From the NCBI RefSeq assembly GCF_000485595.1, contig NW_014577147.1:569960-633959 (forward strand): a DNA stretch of 64,000 nt, given 5' to 3'. Below are positions 1 to 11,972 of this stretch, one piece after another. Under the pieces are notes generated by a model. The model was given only the letters and a program-made list of their open reading frames with translations, searched no databases and was not told the origin of the DNA. The stretch comes from Priapulus caudatus (lineage: Eukaryota > Priapulida > Priapulimorpha > Priapulimorphida > Priapulidae). The position numbers were made by a program, and so were the translations under genes. The stretch's first letter is position 1. Every line of letters starts with the position of its first letter.

Positions 1-3000
1 CAAGCACCTCAACCCTCACCAAGCGGCCCCCCACTAGGCAGCACCCACTCCTCGCTGCATCATACTGTAGCCCAACAAACCAACGCCTGCGACCGAAGCC
101 GCCGAACCGCTTCCACTAGCAGCACCACTGCCTCCTGCATCACTTACCCAACACCAACCCCCGATCCAAGCGCCCCTCCAATCTAACAGACCACTCCTCC
201 TGCATCACTTACCCAACGACCCAACCCCTCGACAAGAGCCCCCTCCCCTAGCAGAACTCACTCCTCTGCATCACTTACCCAACACAACGCCCTCACGTTC
301 AAGCGCCCCTCCCCTAGCAGCACCACATCCTCCGTGCATCACTGTACCCAACACCGGCACAACGCTCCTCACGCAAGCCACCACCTCCCCCTAGGCAGCA
401 ACGACTCTCCTGGCATCCCTCAGCCGCACCAACCCCTCACCAACGCCGCCCCTCCCTACACACCACTCCTACTGCATCCCTCGCCCGCCGCACCCAACCC
501 CTGCACCAAGCGCCCCCTCCCCATAGCAGCACCACTCCTCTCTGGCAATCACTTACGCCAAGCACCAACCCCATCACCGAAGGCACCCAACCTTCCCCTA
601 GCAGCAACCAACTCCTGCGCTGCTATCCCTCCGTCCGCCGCACCGCAACCCCTCACCAAGCGCCCCCCTTCCCCTAGCAGCACCACTCCTCCTGCATCCC
701 CTCCGCCGCACCAACCCCTCACCAAGCGCCCCGTCCGCTAGCAGGCACCACTCCTGCCTGCGTCCCTCCCGCCGCCCGCACCAAACCCCTCAACTCAAGC
801 GCTTCCTCCCGCTAGCAGCACCACTCCTCCATGCATCCTCCCGCCGCACAACCACTCACCAACGCGCCCCTCCCCTAGCAGCGCACCACTCCTCCTGCAT
901 CCCTCCCGCCGCCCAAGCCCTCAAAGCGCCCCGTCCCCTAGCAGCACCACTCCTCCTGCATCACTTACCCAAACACTCAACCCCTCACCAAGCGCCCCTT
1001 CGCACTACAAGCACCACTCTCCTAGCATCCCCTCCGCCCCGCCGCACCAACGCCCTCACAAGCGCCCTCCTTAGCAGCACCGAACTCTCCTGCCTGCATC
1101 ACTATACCTAACACCAACCCCTCAGCCAAGCGCCCCTCCCCTAAGCAGCAGCCACTCCTGCCTGCATTACTTACGCAACACCAAACGCCGCTCACCGAAG
1201 CGCCCCTCCACTAGCAGCACCGCTCCTCCTGGCAGTCACTTCGCAACACCAACCCCTCACCAAGCGCCCATTCCCCGGTAGCAGCACCACTCCTCCTGCA
1301 TCACTTACCCAACACAACCCCTCAACCAAGCGCCCCTCCAACTAGGCTTAGCACTACTGCCTCCTGCATCACTTACCAACACCAACGCCCTCACCAAGCC
1401 GCCCCTCCCACTAGGCAGCACCACTCCTCCTGCATGCACTTACCCAAACAGCAATCCCCTCACACAAGCGCCCCTCCCTAGGCAGCACCACTCCTCCTGC
1501 ATCACTACCCAACACCAAACCCCTCACCACAGCGCCCCTCCTCCTAGCAGCGACACTCCTTCCTGCATCACTTACGGACCAACACCAACGCCGCTCACCA
1601 AGCGGCCCCCTCGCCCTAGCAGCACCACTCCTGCCTGCATCACTTTAACCCAACACCGAACGGCGCCTCACCAAGCGCCCCTTCCCGCTAGCAGCACCGC
1701 AGCCCTGCCTGCATCCTTCCCGCCGCACCCAACCCTCACCAACACCCCTCCCCTAGCAGCATCCACTCCTCCCTGCATCACTTACCCGCAACACCAACGC
1801 CTCACCAGGCACCCCTGCCCCTAGCAGCACCACTCCTCCTGCATGCCCTCCGCCGCTACCAAACTCCTCACCAAGCGCCCCTCCACTAGCAGCATCACTC
1901 CTCTTGCATCACCTTACCCAACCCAAACCCTCACCAAGCGCCGCCTCCTGCAGCAACCACTCCTCCTGCATCACTTAACCCAAACACCGAACCCCTCACC
2001 AAAGCACCCCTTTCCCCTAGCAGCACACTCCTCCTGCATCACTTAACCCAACACCAAACCCCTCACCAAGCGCCCCTCCCTGCTAGCACACTCCACTCCT
2101 CCTGCATCACTTACCCAACCAACCCTCACCAAGCCCCCCTCTCCTACAGCACCACTTCCTCCTGCATCCTCCGCAGCACAAACACCTCACCAAAGCACCC
2201 CCTCCACTAGGCAGCAACAGCTCCTCCTGCATCACTTACCCAACACCAACCCCTACACCAAAAGCACCCCTCCTGAGCCAGGCACGCACTCCTCCGCATC
2301 CCTCCCCCGCAACACAACCCGGGGGCCTCACCAAGCGCGCCCTGCCCTACAGGCACCCACTCCTCCTGCATAATGCACTTACCCAACACCAACGGCCTGC
2401 AACCAAGCGCGGCCCTACCACTAGCAGCACCAGCTCCTCTCTGCATCACTTAGACCCAACCAATACCCCTCACCAAGCGCCCCTCCCCTAGCAGCACGCA
2501 CTCCTCCTGCAATCTACTTACCAACGACCAACCCTCACCAAGGCGCGCCCTCCCCTAAGCACACCAACTGCCTCCTACATGCCCTGCCCGCCGCGACCAA
2601 ACCCCTCACCAAGCGCCCCTCCACTAGCCAGCACACTCCCCTGCAATCACTTACCCAACACGGAAACCCTCGAGCAAAGCGCCCCTCCCCCTAGCAGCCA
2701 GCCTACTCCTCCCTTGCATCACTTAGCCCAACACCAACCCCTGCGACCAAGCGCCCCCTCCTCTAGCAGCACCAACTCGCTCCCTTAAACATCCGGCTCC
2801 CGCCGGCACCTGAACCCCTCAACCAAGCGCCCCTCCGCCTCACAGCACCCACTTCCTCCTGCATACACTTACGCCAAGCACCAACCCGCTCACCGAAAAG
2901 CACGGCCCTCCCCTAGCAGCACCACTCCTCTGCATCCCTCCCGCAGCACCAACCCCTCACCAAGCGCGCCTCCCCTAGCAGGCCTACCACTCCTCGCTGC

Positions 3001-3580
3001 ATCGCTTACCCAAACACCAACCCCTCACTACAGGCGCCCCTCCCAGCTACAGCACCACTCCTCCGCAGTGCCCTCCCGTAGCACCAAAACCCGCTCACCA
3101 GAGCCCCTCCCTAGCACACCACTCCTCCTGCATCACTTACCCAACACCAAACCCCTCCCAAAAGCGCCCCCCCCTAAGCAGTCACCACTTCCTCCTGCAT
3201 TCACTTAACCCCAGACACCCAACCCCTCACCAAAGCGCCCCTCCCTAGCACAGCCCACTCCTCCTGCATCCCTCCCGCAGCACCAACCCCCGTCACCAAG
3301 GCGCCCCTCCCCTACGCAGACCACTCCTCCTGGCATCCCTCCGTAGCACGAACCCGCTCACCAAGCGCCCCGCTTCCCTAGCAGCACCAACTGCTGTCCT
3401 GGCATCCCTCCCGTAGGCACTGAACGTGCCCTCACCAAAGCGCCCTCCCGGACTAAGCCAAGCACCACTTTTCCCGCACACCCTCCTCCGTAGCACCAAA
3501 CCCCTCACCAACGCGCCCCTCCACTAGAGCACCACTCCTCCAGCAGTCCCCTCTCGTAGCAGCGGGCACACTGCCCGGTC
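1..3580 (+). repeat. S63 satellite array I (63-bp unit, C-rich strand up)
   Basis: A tandem satellite fills this stretch from the window edge, about 57 units long if the period holds. The unit has a conserved 43-bp part starting cccctcaccaagcgcccctc and ending tagcagcaccactcctcctg. The other 20 bp come in two forms, catcacttacccaacaccaa (subtype A) or catccctcccgcagcaccaa (subtype B). The 63-bp period was counted exactly in the clean copies at 6410-6666 and 7900-8177. Here almost every unit carries one-base insertions or deletions, which looks like unpolished sequence rather than normal satellite divergence. No gene is supported: open frames here are satellite translations. Confidence 0.95.
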
Positions 3581-4390
3581 CGGTATCCCTCTCCGTAGCA
3601 GGACAACTGCAGGTAGCGGCATTACCTCTCGCACGCCGTGCGGTCCCCGTGGCAGTCCCCACTAATATAACCCTCTTCCAGCGCACGGCCCATGCGTGCC
3701 CGTATTCTCACCCCAACCCCCCAGTATTCGTTTTTCCGGAAGAAATTTCCACTAGGCAATTAACCCGAATACAACAGCGTGCGGCTGTCTACTAACGATG
3801 CATGTGATGGAGGATCAGAACCAGTAGTATACGAGCGAACGGGGTAAATCGTGGTTACACGTGTTGCCTTCTTTGTCCGGCGCGTCTGAACTCGATAGTG
3901 GATGAAGGCGCAAGACATTCTCCTCATGTTCCGCAATGAGAGCGACAGCGAAAATTACATAACTTTTTCTCTCGCGCGACAGAGATCGTTCACGTCCTAA
4001 TTGGTGGGCGCCGCAGTCACGGGTATTCTCATGGCATTTCGACCAAACGAGAGCTAGCTGTGTCACACTCTCAGCAGCTGCTACTCGATCTCTCGCACGA
4101 TCTTCCTCTCCTCTCTCCTCGCTCTCGCTCTTGCTTTCGCGCTCTCATCTTCCTGTGTCCTGCGTGCGTCTACCTCCCTCTGTGTCACTCTCCTTGTTTG
4201 TCTTTCTGTCGCAGCACTCATGCTCGCAGTCCATTTTTACGTGGCCGTCGCACTTCCCTCCTTTCTCGTCGCCGCTCTACCTTCATCCAAGATCCTCTCT
4301 CGACTTATTTCCGTCCTATTCTCCCGCGCCACACAATCCCTCTCTCTCCGGGGCACGCCGCGCTCTCTTTCTTTCTCTCTCTTAACTCCA
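3581..4390 (+). repeat. Module Q, copy 1 (3' flank of S63)
   Basis: This stretch follows the satellite and is shared with 36895-37650 (same strand) and 7216-7884 (opposite strand). It begins cggtatccctctccgta, passes an AT-rich stretch with acataactttttc, and ends in a long pyrimidine-rich tract (about 4080-4390). The three copies differ by substitutions and small indels. No conserved reading frame survives across copies, so I treat it as a non-coding arm of a repeated unit rather than a gene. The CT-rich end is the point where it is joined to different neighbours in the three copies. Confidence 0.85.
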
Positions 4391-6235
4391 CCGCCCACCC
4401 GTTTCTTCGGCTTCTCTTTATTCACCAGCACGGAGCACAGATTCCCACATTTTAAGCGCGACACCCACGACTTACTGACACGGACCGTGAGCGCCATGGC
4501 TAGGCGCCGGAGCGCCGCAACAAGCGCGCAATTATGGTCACCCCCTAAAGTCCCTGCTTCCTCCTCTTACTGCCTTCTATTCTCCTCTTCGTCCACGTAC
4601 GCGTAATGCTTCAACTCTCAACTACTGGGCTCCCCTCCCCATAGCTTCTTCTTCCTGTTTCGCTTTGTTCTTCTTTCTCTTCCTCTTCCTCTTCTCTATT
4701 TCATTGGGCTCTAACATGTCATTGCGTTTGTATTGTATTATAGTTGTTTGTACTCGTGTTTGCAATTGATTTGCATTGTATCCGGTATCTGTTCGTACCG
4801 TGTGGCGTGACTTGAGAGTGGTGTTGTCGAGCGCCGTGGCGTGGCGTGCGTGATCTGGAGTGGCGCTGCGTAAGCGTTGCGTCTGCGTTGCAAGTCCAGC
4901 AACATGCAGGTCGAGTGTTGGCATTGGGCATTCTATTTCAGTTGTGTGCGTCGCCTTTGGTGCTACGTTGGAGGCATGTCCTCACTGGTTTAGTGTCGTA
5001 TTGAAGCTGTGCTATTTGTCGAGCGCCGTTCAAACACGGGGTCCTAAGATCTGAGCGTGCATTGAATGCGCAACGAACATGTCGGTTTGGCAGGCCGCGC
5101 GCTAACAATCGAGAGCGCCTGAAATCCATCGGCCGTACTCGCTGCTGTGCCCCTGAACGCGATGCACTCTCACGTAACTGACTATTCCGCTTACATCCCG
5201 CCCATATTCGCTTCGCTACCTTTCGGCATCCAGCGCCTTGCATGTAAGTCGGCCGACTTCAAGCCCTATACATTAACTCCTCCAGTAGCAGAGTACGGTT
5301 GTCGCCGGAGCCCGGCGATCTAAATATTATGTGAATTGGCATGCTCACAAAAAGACAGCTGTGTCTCTCATATATTTTTTAAACTGGCTGAATCATCATT
5401 AATGTACATACGGGGCCGTCTTCAACGATAATACCGTGACGCATGTTAATTTAATACGGCAGTGACGTCATCGGCAGCAATTAGCGGATGCCTTCAGTTT
5501 CCGAGCGAAAAGATGAGACAGGGCTGTAGGCCGCAACCGCTTGATCGGCACTAATAACACCGACGGAAAGTTTAAATTCTAGTTATACGTCGGATCAATT
5601 ATATTTCGAACCCTAAGTTTCCTAAGAGTTTCAAGAGTAGGTAAAGGCACTGCTGTTTAGGAGCGCAGACAGTGTGATAAACGCGGGCAGTCATACAGCT
5701 GTCAGCAGGTTTTAGCGTTTGCAAGTTTCACGGAAAGAAGAAAGCATTTCAGACATACAATTTATTTAAATGTAGTTCCAGCTGGGGAAGGCGAGTTTGG
5801 GCATCGACGTTACGGTTGGACACTACGGCAAATGGTTTGATGGATGGAATAAAGCAACACATATCCTGTTTATTTACTAGCGTTCAATTATTTGCTACTG
5901 CTGTGATATTACATTGGTTATGTTATCACGTAAACAAAAGTAATAAGAAAGTCCATTTATATCAAAATCGGCGCGCGATATGTTCATCATCGTAAGTTGC
6001 ACATCGTCGTCGTCGTCCGTCGTCGTCGTCGTCGGTCGTCCATCATCGATCCATCATATCATCATCATCATCATGCATCATTAGCCATGACCATCAGCAG
6101 CAAAGCGCAAGCAAGCGTTCGTTCAGTGCATGCCGGCATCTAGTGGACGCTGACATTTGATGTATTTCAGACGGGACTCTCATGGTCCGTTGTGTCCGTT
6201 CCCGATAACAAGAATATAGAGAAATAGGAGAGCGT
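4391..6235 (-). repeat. Module T, copy 1 (inverted copy of 22290-23960)
   Basis: Read on the minus strand this matches 22290-23960 over its whole length. Shared landmarks are gacgtcactgccgtat, ttttgtgagcatgccaatt and acatgcgtcacggtattatc, with scattered substitutions and indels (roughly 85-90 percent alike by eye in the parts I lined up). It contains a CGT/CAT trinucleotide patch. It borders Q1 at a CT tract on one side and a GA tract leading to S63 on the other. Open frames of about 100 codons are not conserved between the two copies. No coding function is seen. Confidence 0.88.
5998..6086 (+). repeat. Trinucleotide tract (CGT then CAT)
   Basis: Runs of cgtcgtcgt followed by catcatcat, the counterpart of the ATG/ACG run at 22436-22530 in the inverted T copy. 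Confidence 0.9.
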
Positions 6236-6409
6236 GTGCTGAAAGGAAGAGAGCGAGAGAAAGAGAGAGAAAGAAAGAGGAGAAGAGAGAGAGAGAGACG
6301 AGAGAAGAGAGAGAGAGAGCGAGAAGTGAGAGAGAGAGAGGAGAGGAGAGAGAGAGAGAGAGAAGATGAGAGAGAGAGAGAAGAGAGAAGAGAGAGGAGA
6401 GACGAGGTG
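6236..6409 (+). repeat. GA-rich purine tract at T/S63 junction
   Basis: Nearly pure GA with few interruptions. It separates module T from the satellite, as the CT tract at 22206-22290 does in the inverted arm. Long mirror-type purine tracts of this kind can adopt triplex DNA, which is known behaviour and not shown here. Confidence 0.92.
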
Positions 6410-6666
6410 AGGGGTTGGTGCTGCGGGAGGGATGCAGGAGGAGTGGTGCTGCTAGGGGAGGGGCGCTTGGTGAGGGGTTGGTGCGGCGGGAGGGATGTAG
6501 GAGGAGTGGTGCTGCTAGGGGAGGGGCGCTTGGTGAGGGGTTGGTGTTGGGGGAGGGATGTAGGAGGAGTGGGGCTGCTAGGGGAGGGGTGCTTGGTGAG
6601 GGGTTGGTGCTGCGGGAGGGATGCAGGAGGAGTGGTGCTGCTAGGGGAGGGGCGCTTGGTGAGGGG
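6410..6666 (-). repeat. S63 satellite array II (four clean units)
   Basis: Four almost perfect units with the G-rich strand up. The phrase ggggttggtg starts at 6411, 6474, 6537 and 6600, giving an exact 63-bp period. Because 63 is 21 codons, both strands remain open: a repeated 21-residue block containing GRDAGGVVLLGEG on plus, and one containing LTKRPSPSSTTPPASLP on minus. I infer these frames are accidental. Confidence 0.96.
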
Positions 6667-7173
6667 ATTGTGCTGAAACATGGAGAGAACAGCTTCTGGG
6701 ATGGGAGGGGTTTCAGAGGTGTTGCCGGGACGGGTAACTGGTGGAGAGATGCTGCTAAAGGGATTCCGTGTGCCATATCAGTAGAGCTGTACACAGTGCA
6801 TGCTTCTAACTACCACACACGGTGTCACGACGGGAGGTCGTGAGAGAGGCTCACAGCAGTGCGTATCGGTGTAATAATTTTGTAGCGGTGCTAATAAGAG
6901 GGATTACGTACGAGCAGCAAGTGGCGTGGCAGCTATGTTATGTCACGGGCGCCTATCTTGTATATATAGATGTCTGCGTGGATGTGTATCTCGGACAATG
7001 CGACGTAACGTGGCGTGATCGTGACTTCACGCTCGGAAAAGATGGGGTTGCCTGCTAGGCGTCCATTTGACAGAGTATAGCCCTATATATTGCCTTGCCA
7101 ATAGATATTTATGATTACTCCGTTTATTTTCGCTCCGCCATTTTTCGGCTCTCTTCCTCACTCTTTCGGTCGA

Positions 7174-7185
<12 letters not shown>
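6667..7185 (-). repeat. Module R, copy 1 (5' flank of S63)
   Basis: Read on the minus strand this matches 35495-36095. Both begin after a purine tract with aaatggcggagcgaaa, contain caaggcaatatat and catactctgtcaaatg-like landmarks, and run to catgtttcagcacaat directly before the satellite. Copies differ by substitutions and indels. No conserved reading frame was found. Confidence 0.85.
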
Positions 7186-7208
<23 letters not shown>

Positions 7209-7215
7209 AGGGCGG
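7160..7215 (+). repeat. CT tract joining R1 and Q2
   Basis: A run of tctctctc interrupted by short spacers marks where the outer end of R1 meets the outer end of Q2. The same two outer ends are joined to other sequence at 35475-35495 (R2) and 37650 (Q3). Confidence 0.85.
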
Positions 7216-7884
7216 AGAATAGGCGAAAATAAGTGAGAGAGATCTGGAGAAGGTAGAGCGGGAGAGAAAGGAGGGAAGTGGACGGGGTAAAAATGACTGC
7301 GAGCATGAGTTGTCGACAGAAAGAAAACAAGAGAGTGACACAGAGTAACGCACAGACACAGAAAGAGAGAGCGCGAAAGCAAGAGCGAGAGAGAGAGAAA
7401 GAGAGGAAGATCGTGCGAGATCGAGTAGCAGCTGCTGTCAGAGTGTGAACAGCTAGCTCTTCGTTGTCGAAATGCATGAAATACGGACTGCGCTGCACCA
7501 ATTAGACGTAATCGATCTCTGTACGCGAGAAAAAAGTTATGTAAATTTCGCGTGCTCTCATTGCCGGAACATTGAGAGAAGTTGCGCTTCATCCAGCTTC
7601 GAGTCGAGGCCGACAAGAGGCAACACGTGTAACCACATTACCCCGTTCGTGTTACTAGCTGGTTCTGATCCTCCATTACATGCATCGTTAGTAGACAGCG
7701 ACAGCTGTTGATATTCGGGTATTGCTAGTGGAATTTCTTCCGGAAAACGAATACTGGGGGGTGGGGGAGAATACGGGTACAGGGGTGCTGCTGGAAGAGG
7801 TATATTAGTGGGGAGGTGCCACGGGACGCACGCGGGTGGAGGGTATGCCGCTACCTGCAGGGTCCTGTACGGAGAGGGATACCG
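7216..7884 (-). repeat. Module Q, copy 2
   Basis: Minus-strand copy of the Q flank seen at 3581-4390 and 36895-37650. It starts at gagagggataccg (7872-7884, inverse of the Q start) and runs leftward through a shared AT-rich segment to a pyrimidine-rich end. A plus-strand open frame at 7472-7711 is not preserved in the other copies and is not called. Confidence 0.85.
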
Positions 7885-7899
7885 GGGGCAGGTGCTGCT

Positions 7900-8177
7900 A
7901 CGAGAGGGGTGCTGGAGGAGTGGTGCTGCTAGGGGAGGGGCGCTTGGTGAGGGGTTGGTGTTGGGGGAGTGATGCAGGAGGAGTGGTGCTGCTAGGGGAG
8001 GGGCGCTTGGTGAGGGGTTGGTGCTACGGGAGGGATGCAGGAAGAGTGGTGCTGCTAGGGGAGGGGCGCTTGGTGAGGGGTTGGTGCTGCGGGAGGGATG
8101 CAGGAGGAGTGGTGCTGCTAGGGGAGGGGTGCTTGGTGAGGGGTTGGTGCTGCGGGAGGGATGTAGGAGGAGTGGTG
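7900..8177 (-). repeat. S63 satellite array III (about 4.4 clean units)
   Basis: ggggttggtg starts at 7951, 8014, 8077 and 8140, an exact 63-bp period. The G-rich strand is up. Array III and array II flank the R1-Q2 block in the same orientation, so this locus reads S63-Q-R-S63 on the minus strand. Confidence 0.96.
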
Positions 8178-8208
8178 AGAGAGAGGAGAGACGAAGAGAG
8201 AGAGAGAA
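8178..8208 (+). repeat. GA tract ending array III
   Basis: Short purine tract (gagagaggagagacgaag and following) at which the satellite gives way to single-copy sequence. Confidence 0.8.
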
Positions 8209-9179
8209 TAATGCGTCTTAGCGAGGCGTCACCCTACTGGTCAGAGCCGAAATTAATAGCAGGTGAAAAACAGGAATAGGCAGTGAATATTTATGCTATC
8301 GACCAGGTGCGAACAGGCAAGTTTCCAACAGTCTTGACAACACGGTGGCCCTGTTTGTAGCCATTGCAAAAGTTACTGGGCATAGTTACGCTGCATACGC
8401 ATTGGGTACAGGTTGCCGAGGGGGTTTACGAGCACACCGTACAGCTGCAGAAACCACGCACGCACATGCAAGCAAGCAGCAGCACACACGCACTACGCAC
8501 GCACGTACGAGCAATCACGGACGCCCGACTCACGCGCGCACGCACAACGTAACCATACACAAGTACACACGCACCCAATGAACGCGCGCCCGCATGACGC
8601 CACATCCCCGCACGCACACGCACAGCCGCGCTGGCAGCAACACGAAGCAACGTACGCGCGCACTGCACATCGTGTGTTACTATTTAATGACAAATACCAT
8701 TACGGGATAAAAATGCTGGAAGTGCGATACAAATACGCGGATGATATAAGGTAACAATGTGGATGGTGGTAAAATGGGACTGGATTGAATATACAGGAAT
8801 GATTTAATAACGTAACAACTGGTGCAAGAAACACGACCGTAAACTACGGCACCATTTGAGCGATACATAAGGCTGCGGCGTCGGCAATGCACCAGCGAGT
8901 AATCGCACGGAACTAAAGACGACCCGCCCTCGTTAGAATGCGTAAACAGGAGTTCAGCTGGGTGTCTGGTCGCGGCACACGCAGGCCGGCCACACTCGCG
9001 CGCGAGGGTTGCCACTGCCGAATTGCCGCGCGTACACAAATACTGATGTCTGGGCACGCGTTTAGAAGATGAGTCAGCACAGACACTTGGTAGGGCATTC
9101 GCAGAATTACGCGTGGCAGCTTTTAACCAAAACTGAATGATCCGTCTGTCTACAGGTTGCAGAACGAGGACGCATGCAT
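8209..9179. other. Single-copy stretch with ACGC/ACAC-rich patch
   Basis: No second copy of this stretch was noticed in the window. From 8455 to 8680 it is rich in gcacgcac and acacgc dinucleotide and tetranucleotide runs, which create spurious open frames. Nothing gene-like was seen elsewhere in it. Confidence 0.6.
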
Positions 9180-9435
9180 ATGATTCGCTATAAGATTGTG
9201 CTTAGAGTTTAGAAGTTAGGATTGGACTGGGATTAGTGATAAGAGGTTATATTTAGCGTTAAGTGGTATGCCTTGCGGTTACGGGTTGGAGATTAGAATT
9301 AGAATTTGAACGTTATATGGAGTTTTTGTTGGGTTATTTTTGAAATTAAAGGGTCCTAATCTTAACTTCGTGGCCTAACTCGAACCTTACCCTAACACTA
9401 TCCTAATACGTAAACACTATGGTGCATCAATATGA
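9180..9435. repeat. Degenerate telomere-like sequence
   Basis: Many ttag and gttag words on the first half (for example gaagttagg, gggattagtg, ttagcgtt) and ctaac words on the second half (accttaccctaacactat). It looks like heavily decayed TTAGGG-type repeats or a TTAG-rich spacer in two orientations. The boundaries are soft. Confidence 0.4.
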
Positions 9436-9544
9436 CGGTATCCGTAGTCGCGCGTATCTCTGTCGACAGCAACTCGTAGTGTAGCCCAACATTTCACTGC
9501 ATTTCTTGCAACAACACAAGCCAGCAGCTTGCAACTGGTAGGAA

Positions 9545-9998
9545 TCCAAAGCTGGTTAACGTGTCAACAAGGCCACGTGTCAACGAGTTCACGTAAACAA
9601 CCTGCCCATGGAGTGAAAAAAATCGATATTGATCACTAAATGATAATCAGGATCTAAAACGGTGTCATAAACAAAACGCTGCTCGTAAACAAACTCTGCT
9701 CCGTAACAAGCTCTGGCTCCGTAACAAAGCGCTCGTCCTGTAATAGAAGCAGCGCCGCCGTTAACAGACGCTGTCGTCGTGGGTCAAAATTAACCGACTG
9801 ACCCGTATAAAAAACACTGCTACTGCGCAAACAAATGTCACCGCGTGAAGATATCAGGAGATAAGCAAGGCGTCCACGTGACCTACACGCTAGCCGGTAA
9901 AAATAAACGCTGCAGCCGTAAACAAAACCCCGCATGCGCGTAAACAATGGCTGGCCGCGAGTAACAAACAAACCCGTTTCAAAACAAACGCCTGTGGC
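9545..9998 (+). repeat. Degenerate short tandem repeat with cgtaaacaaa motif
   Basis: Variants of ccgtaaacaaa followed by gctgct/ctctggct recur roughly every 17-30 bp, including at 9591, 9684, 9701, 9720, 9917 and 9939. Four copies contain the exact heptamer gtaaaca (9593, 9685, 9918, 9940). That matches the known forkhead-factor binding consensus, but regulatory use is only a guess. The repeat is too diverged to assign an exact unit length by eye. Confidence 0.55.
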
Positions 9999-10105
9999 AC
10001 AACCGCTTGGCCACCACGGTCTGAAAATAGCCGTGGGCTGAGCCACCAGCCACAACCAGATGTGTGCCTGCGTCGCGTGCCGCAACCGTGAGCGAGCTAT
10101 CTGGT

Positions 10106-10445
10106 TGCAATACAACACGAGCACGCACAAACACACACACATCCACACACCCACGACCACACACACAACGCACACACACCACAGCACCTCACACACACAG
10201 CACACACACACACACGCGCGCTCGCGCTGAGCCACACACACACACCACAATCACATCACACACACATAGTGCCCCAACGCACGCACGGCCACGGACGCAC
10301 GCACACGCAGCGCATGCACGCACGCACGCACGGCACGCACGACACACATCCCACACACACACACACACAAAGCCGACACACCAACAACACACACAAACAC
10401 AACAGCACAACACACATATATATATAATATATATAACATACATAT
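10106..10445 (+). repeat. CA/ACGC-rich tract ending in TA repeat
   Basis: About 300 bp dominated by acacac and gcacgcac words, followed by an AT-alternating stretch (10412-10440). Open frames across it are low-complexity translations. Confidence 0.9.
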
Positions 10446-11690
10446 AACGAAATCACCGAGAAACATGCGAAAACAATTCTGACACGGGAAAACCAAACTA
10501 AAAAAATAGAAAGGGGGCGCGTTGGCGCAGCGTGGGGCGCGATCGAAGTGGCGCACAACGATCCTATGGGGTCATTCACATCAGTTTTTACATTTACATT
10601 TTACCATTTACATAACAATATATTATACGCGTTGGCTTTTGGTGTACCGTCAGGTAATACGGCTTTAGCCATTGTTGCGTCCGCTTCGAGCAGCATCGGT
10701 TTACACGCCGCATCGTTGTTTATAGATTCTCAATCTTGTTAAGCTATTTCAGTGTTTACATGAACCGCACGAAAGTCTATTTCTATTTGCGGCTCACATC
10801 TTGCCAAGATCCTCTCGTAGTTTAAGTGGTCGCATTTGCAGTATCTCTGCGTGTCTCGTAAACAACGCGTTAGCGCCAACTGCGGATGACAACATTTCAT
10901 GAATATGTAATATATTGTCCTCAACAGTTGTCGGATCCGCTGTGATGTCCAACGATATGAAACATCGAACTGCCGGACTCACAGCATTTAGCTTAATGTG
11001 GATTAACTAAATGACTATCATGTAATGCGCTTATCAAAAGCCACGATGCTCTACCGACGACCAGCTCATTGCTGTCTGTGTGCATTGGGTCGTATCCGCT
11101 CGAACAGTGGAGCAGCTATCTAACGAGGGCGGGCCGATAAATTGTATCATTAGCACTGGCTTTATCAGTCGCCTAGAGTGGCAGGATGATTGAGACGTAT
11201 GTTTTCCAGTGAATCGCAAGCGATTTGTCAGCGTCTTAATTATTATAAGCGATAAACCGGCAGCTGGCAGATGTTGCCGGTAGATATTTGAAAGGGGCGT
11301 TGTAAGAATGCGGCTTCACATCGCAAGTTAATATACTAGCAATGTGTTCTAGACAGGCGCCGGAATGCAAGGAAACCACTCCACGCTATCAAACATGGCT
11401 TGACACGCCAAAGTAACACACGTACCATTTCGGGTTCGCAACAAGAAACATTGCGCGACTTACAATACAAAGGCCCGAGTGAAACATTTTCAAAGCGTTA
11501 AACTATGTAATAGCTGAGCTAATGTTATTGTTGTTACTGCTGTTGTTCCTGTTTATAACTGTTGCCGTTGCCGACTGTGGACTGTTAATTTGCCGTTTCT
11601 GTTATTTTTGATGACAAAAATAATTTATTAGGCGGTTACGTGGTGCTGTTTGCGGCCGGGACATTGAAGTTCCGTTTAAACAATGGCGTT
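10446..11690. other. Single-copy stretch, one weak minus-strand open frame
   Basis: No recognised gene. On the minus strand 10797-11000 stays open for about 65 codons with a non-repetitive composition (it includes the residues HIHEMLSSAVGANALF). There is no convincing start, splice site or family match, and a neighbouring frame is also open, so it is noted only as a weak possibility. Nothing else stands out. Confidence 0.3.
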
Positions 11691-11694
11691 TGTA

Positions 11695-11972
11695 GTTGTT
11701 AATTGTGTTTGATATTGGTGATGGTGGTGGTGTTGGTGGCGGTTGTGGTGGCGGCGTTGCGGGTGGTGGTGGTGGTTGTGGTGGTGTTGTGTGGTGTGGT
11801 TGTGGTGTTGTGGTGGGTGTTTATTGTTGTTGTTGTTGCTGCTCGCTGCTGCGTTGTTGTTGTTGTTGTTGTTGTTTGTTGTTGTTGTTGTTGTTAGTTG
11901 TTTGTTATTGGTGTTGGTGGTGGTGTTGGTGGGGCTTGTGATGGTGATAGTGGTGGTGGTGGTGTACATAAG
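11695..11972 (+). repeat. TGG/TGT-rich trinucleotide tract
   Basis: Long imperfect run of ggtggtg and gttgttg words. All six frames here read as poly-Val, poly-Gly, poly-Cys, poly-Thr or poly-Asn. Not coding. Confidence 0.92.

Noticed and set aside
6094-6843. Frames with a 21-residue repeat on both strands, possibly a repetitive secreted or antifreeze-like protein
   Set aside because: Both strands are open because the satellite unit is 63 bp. Frames start or end in GA tract and there is no shared signal peptide or start among copies.
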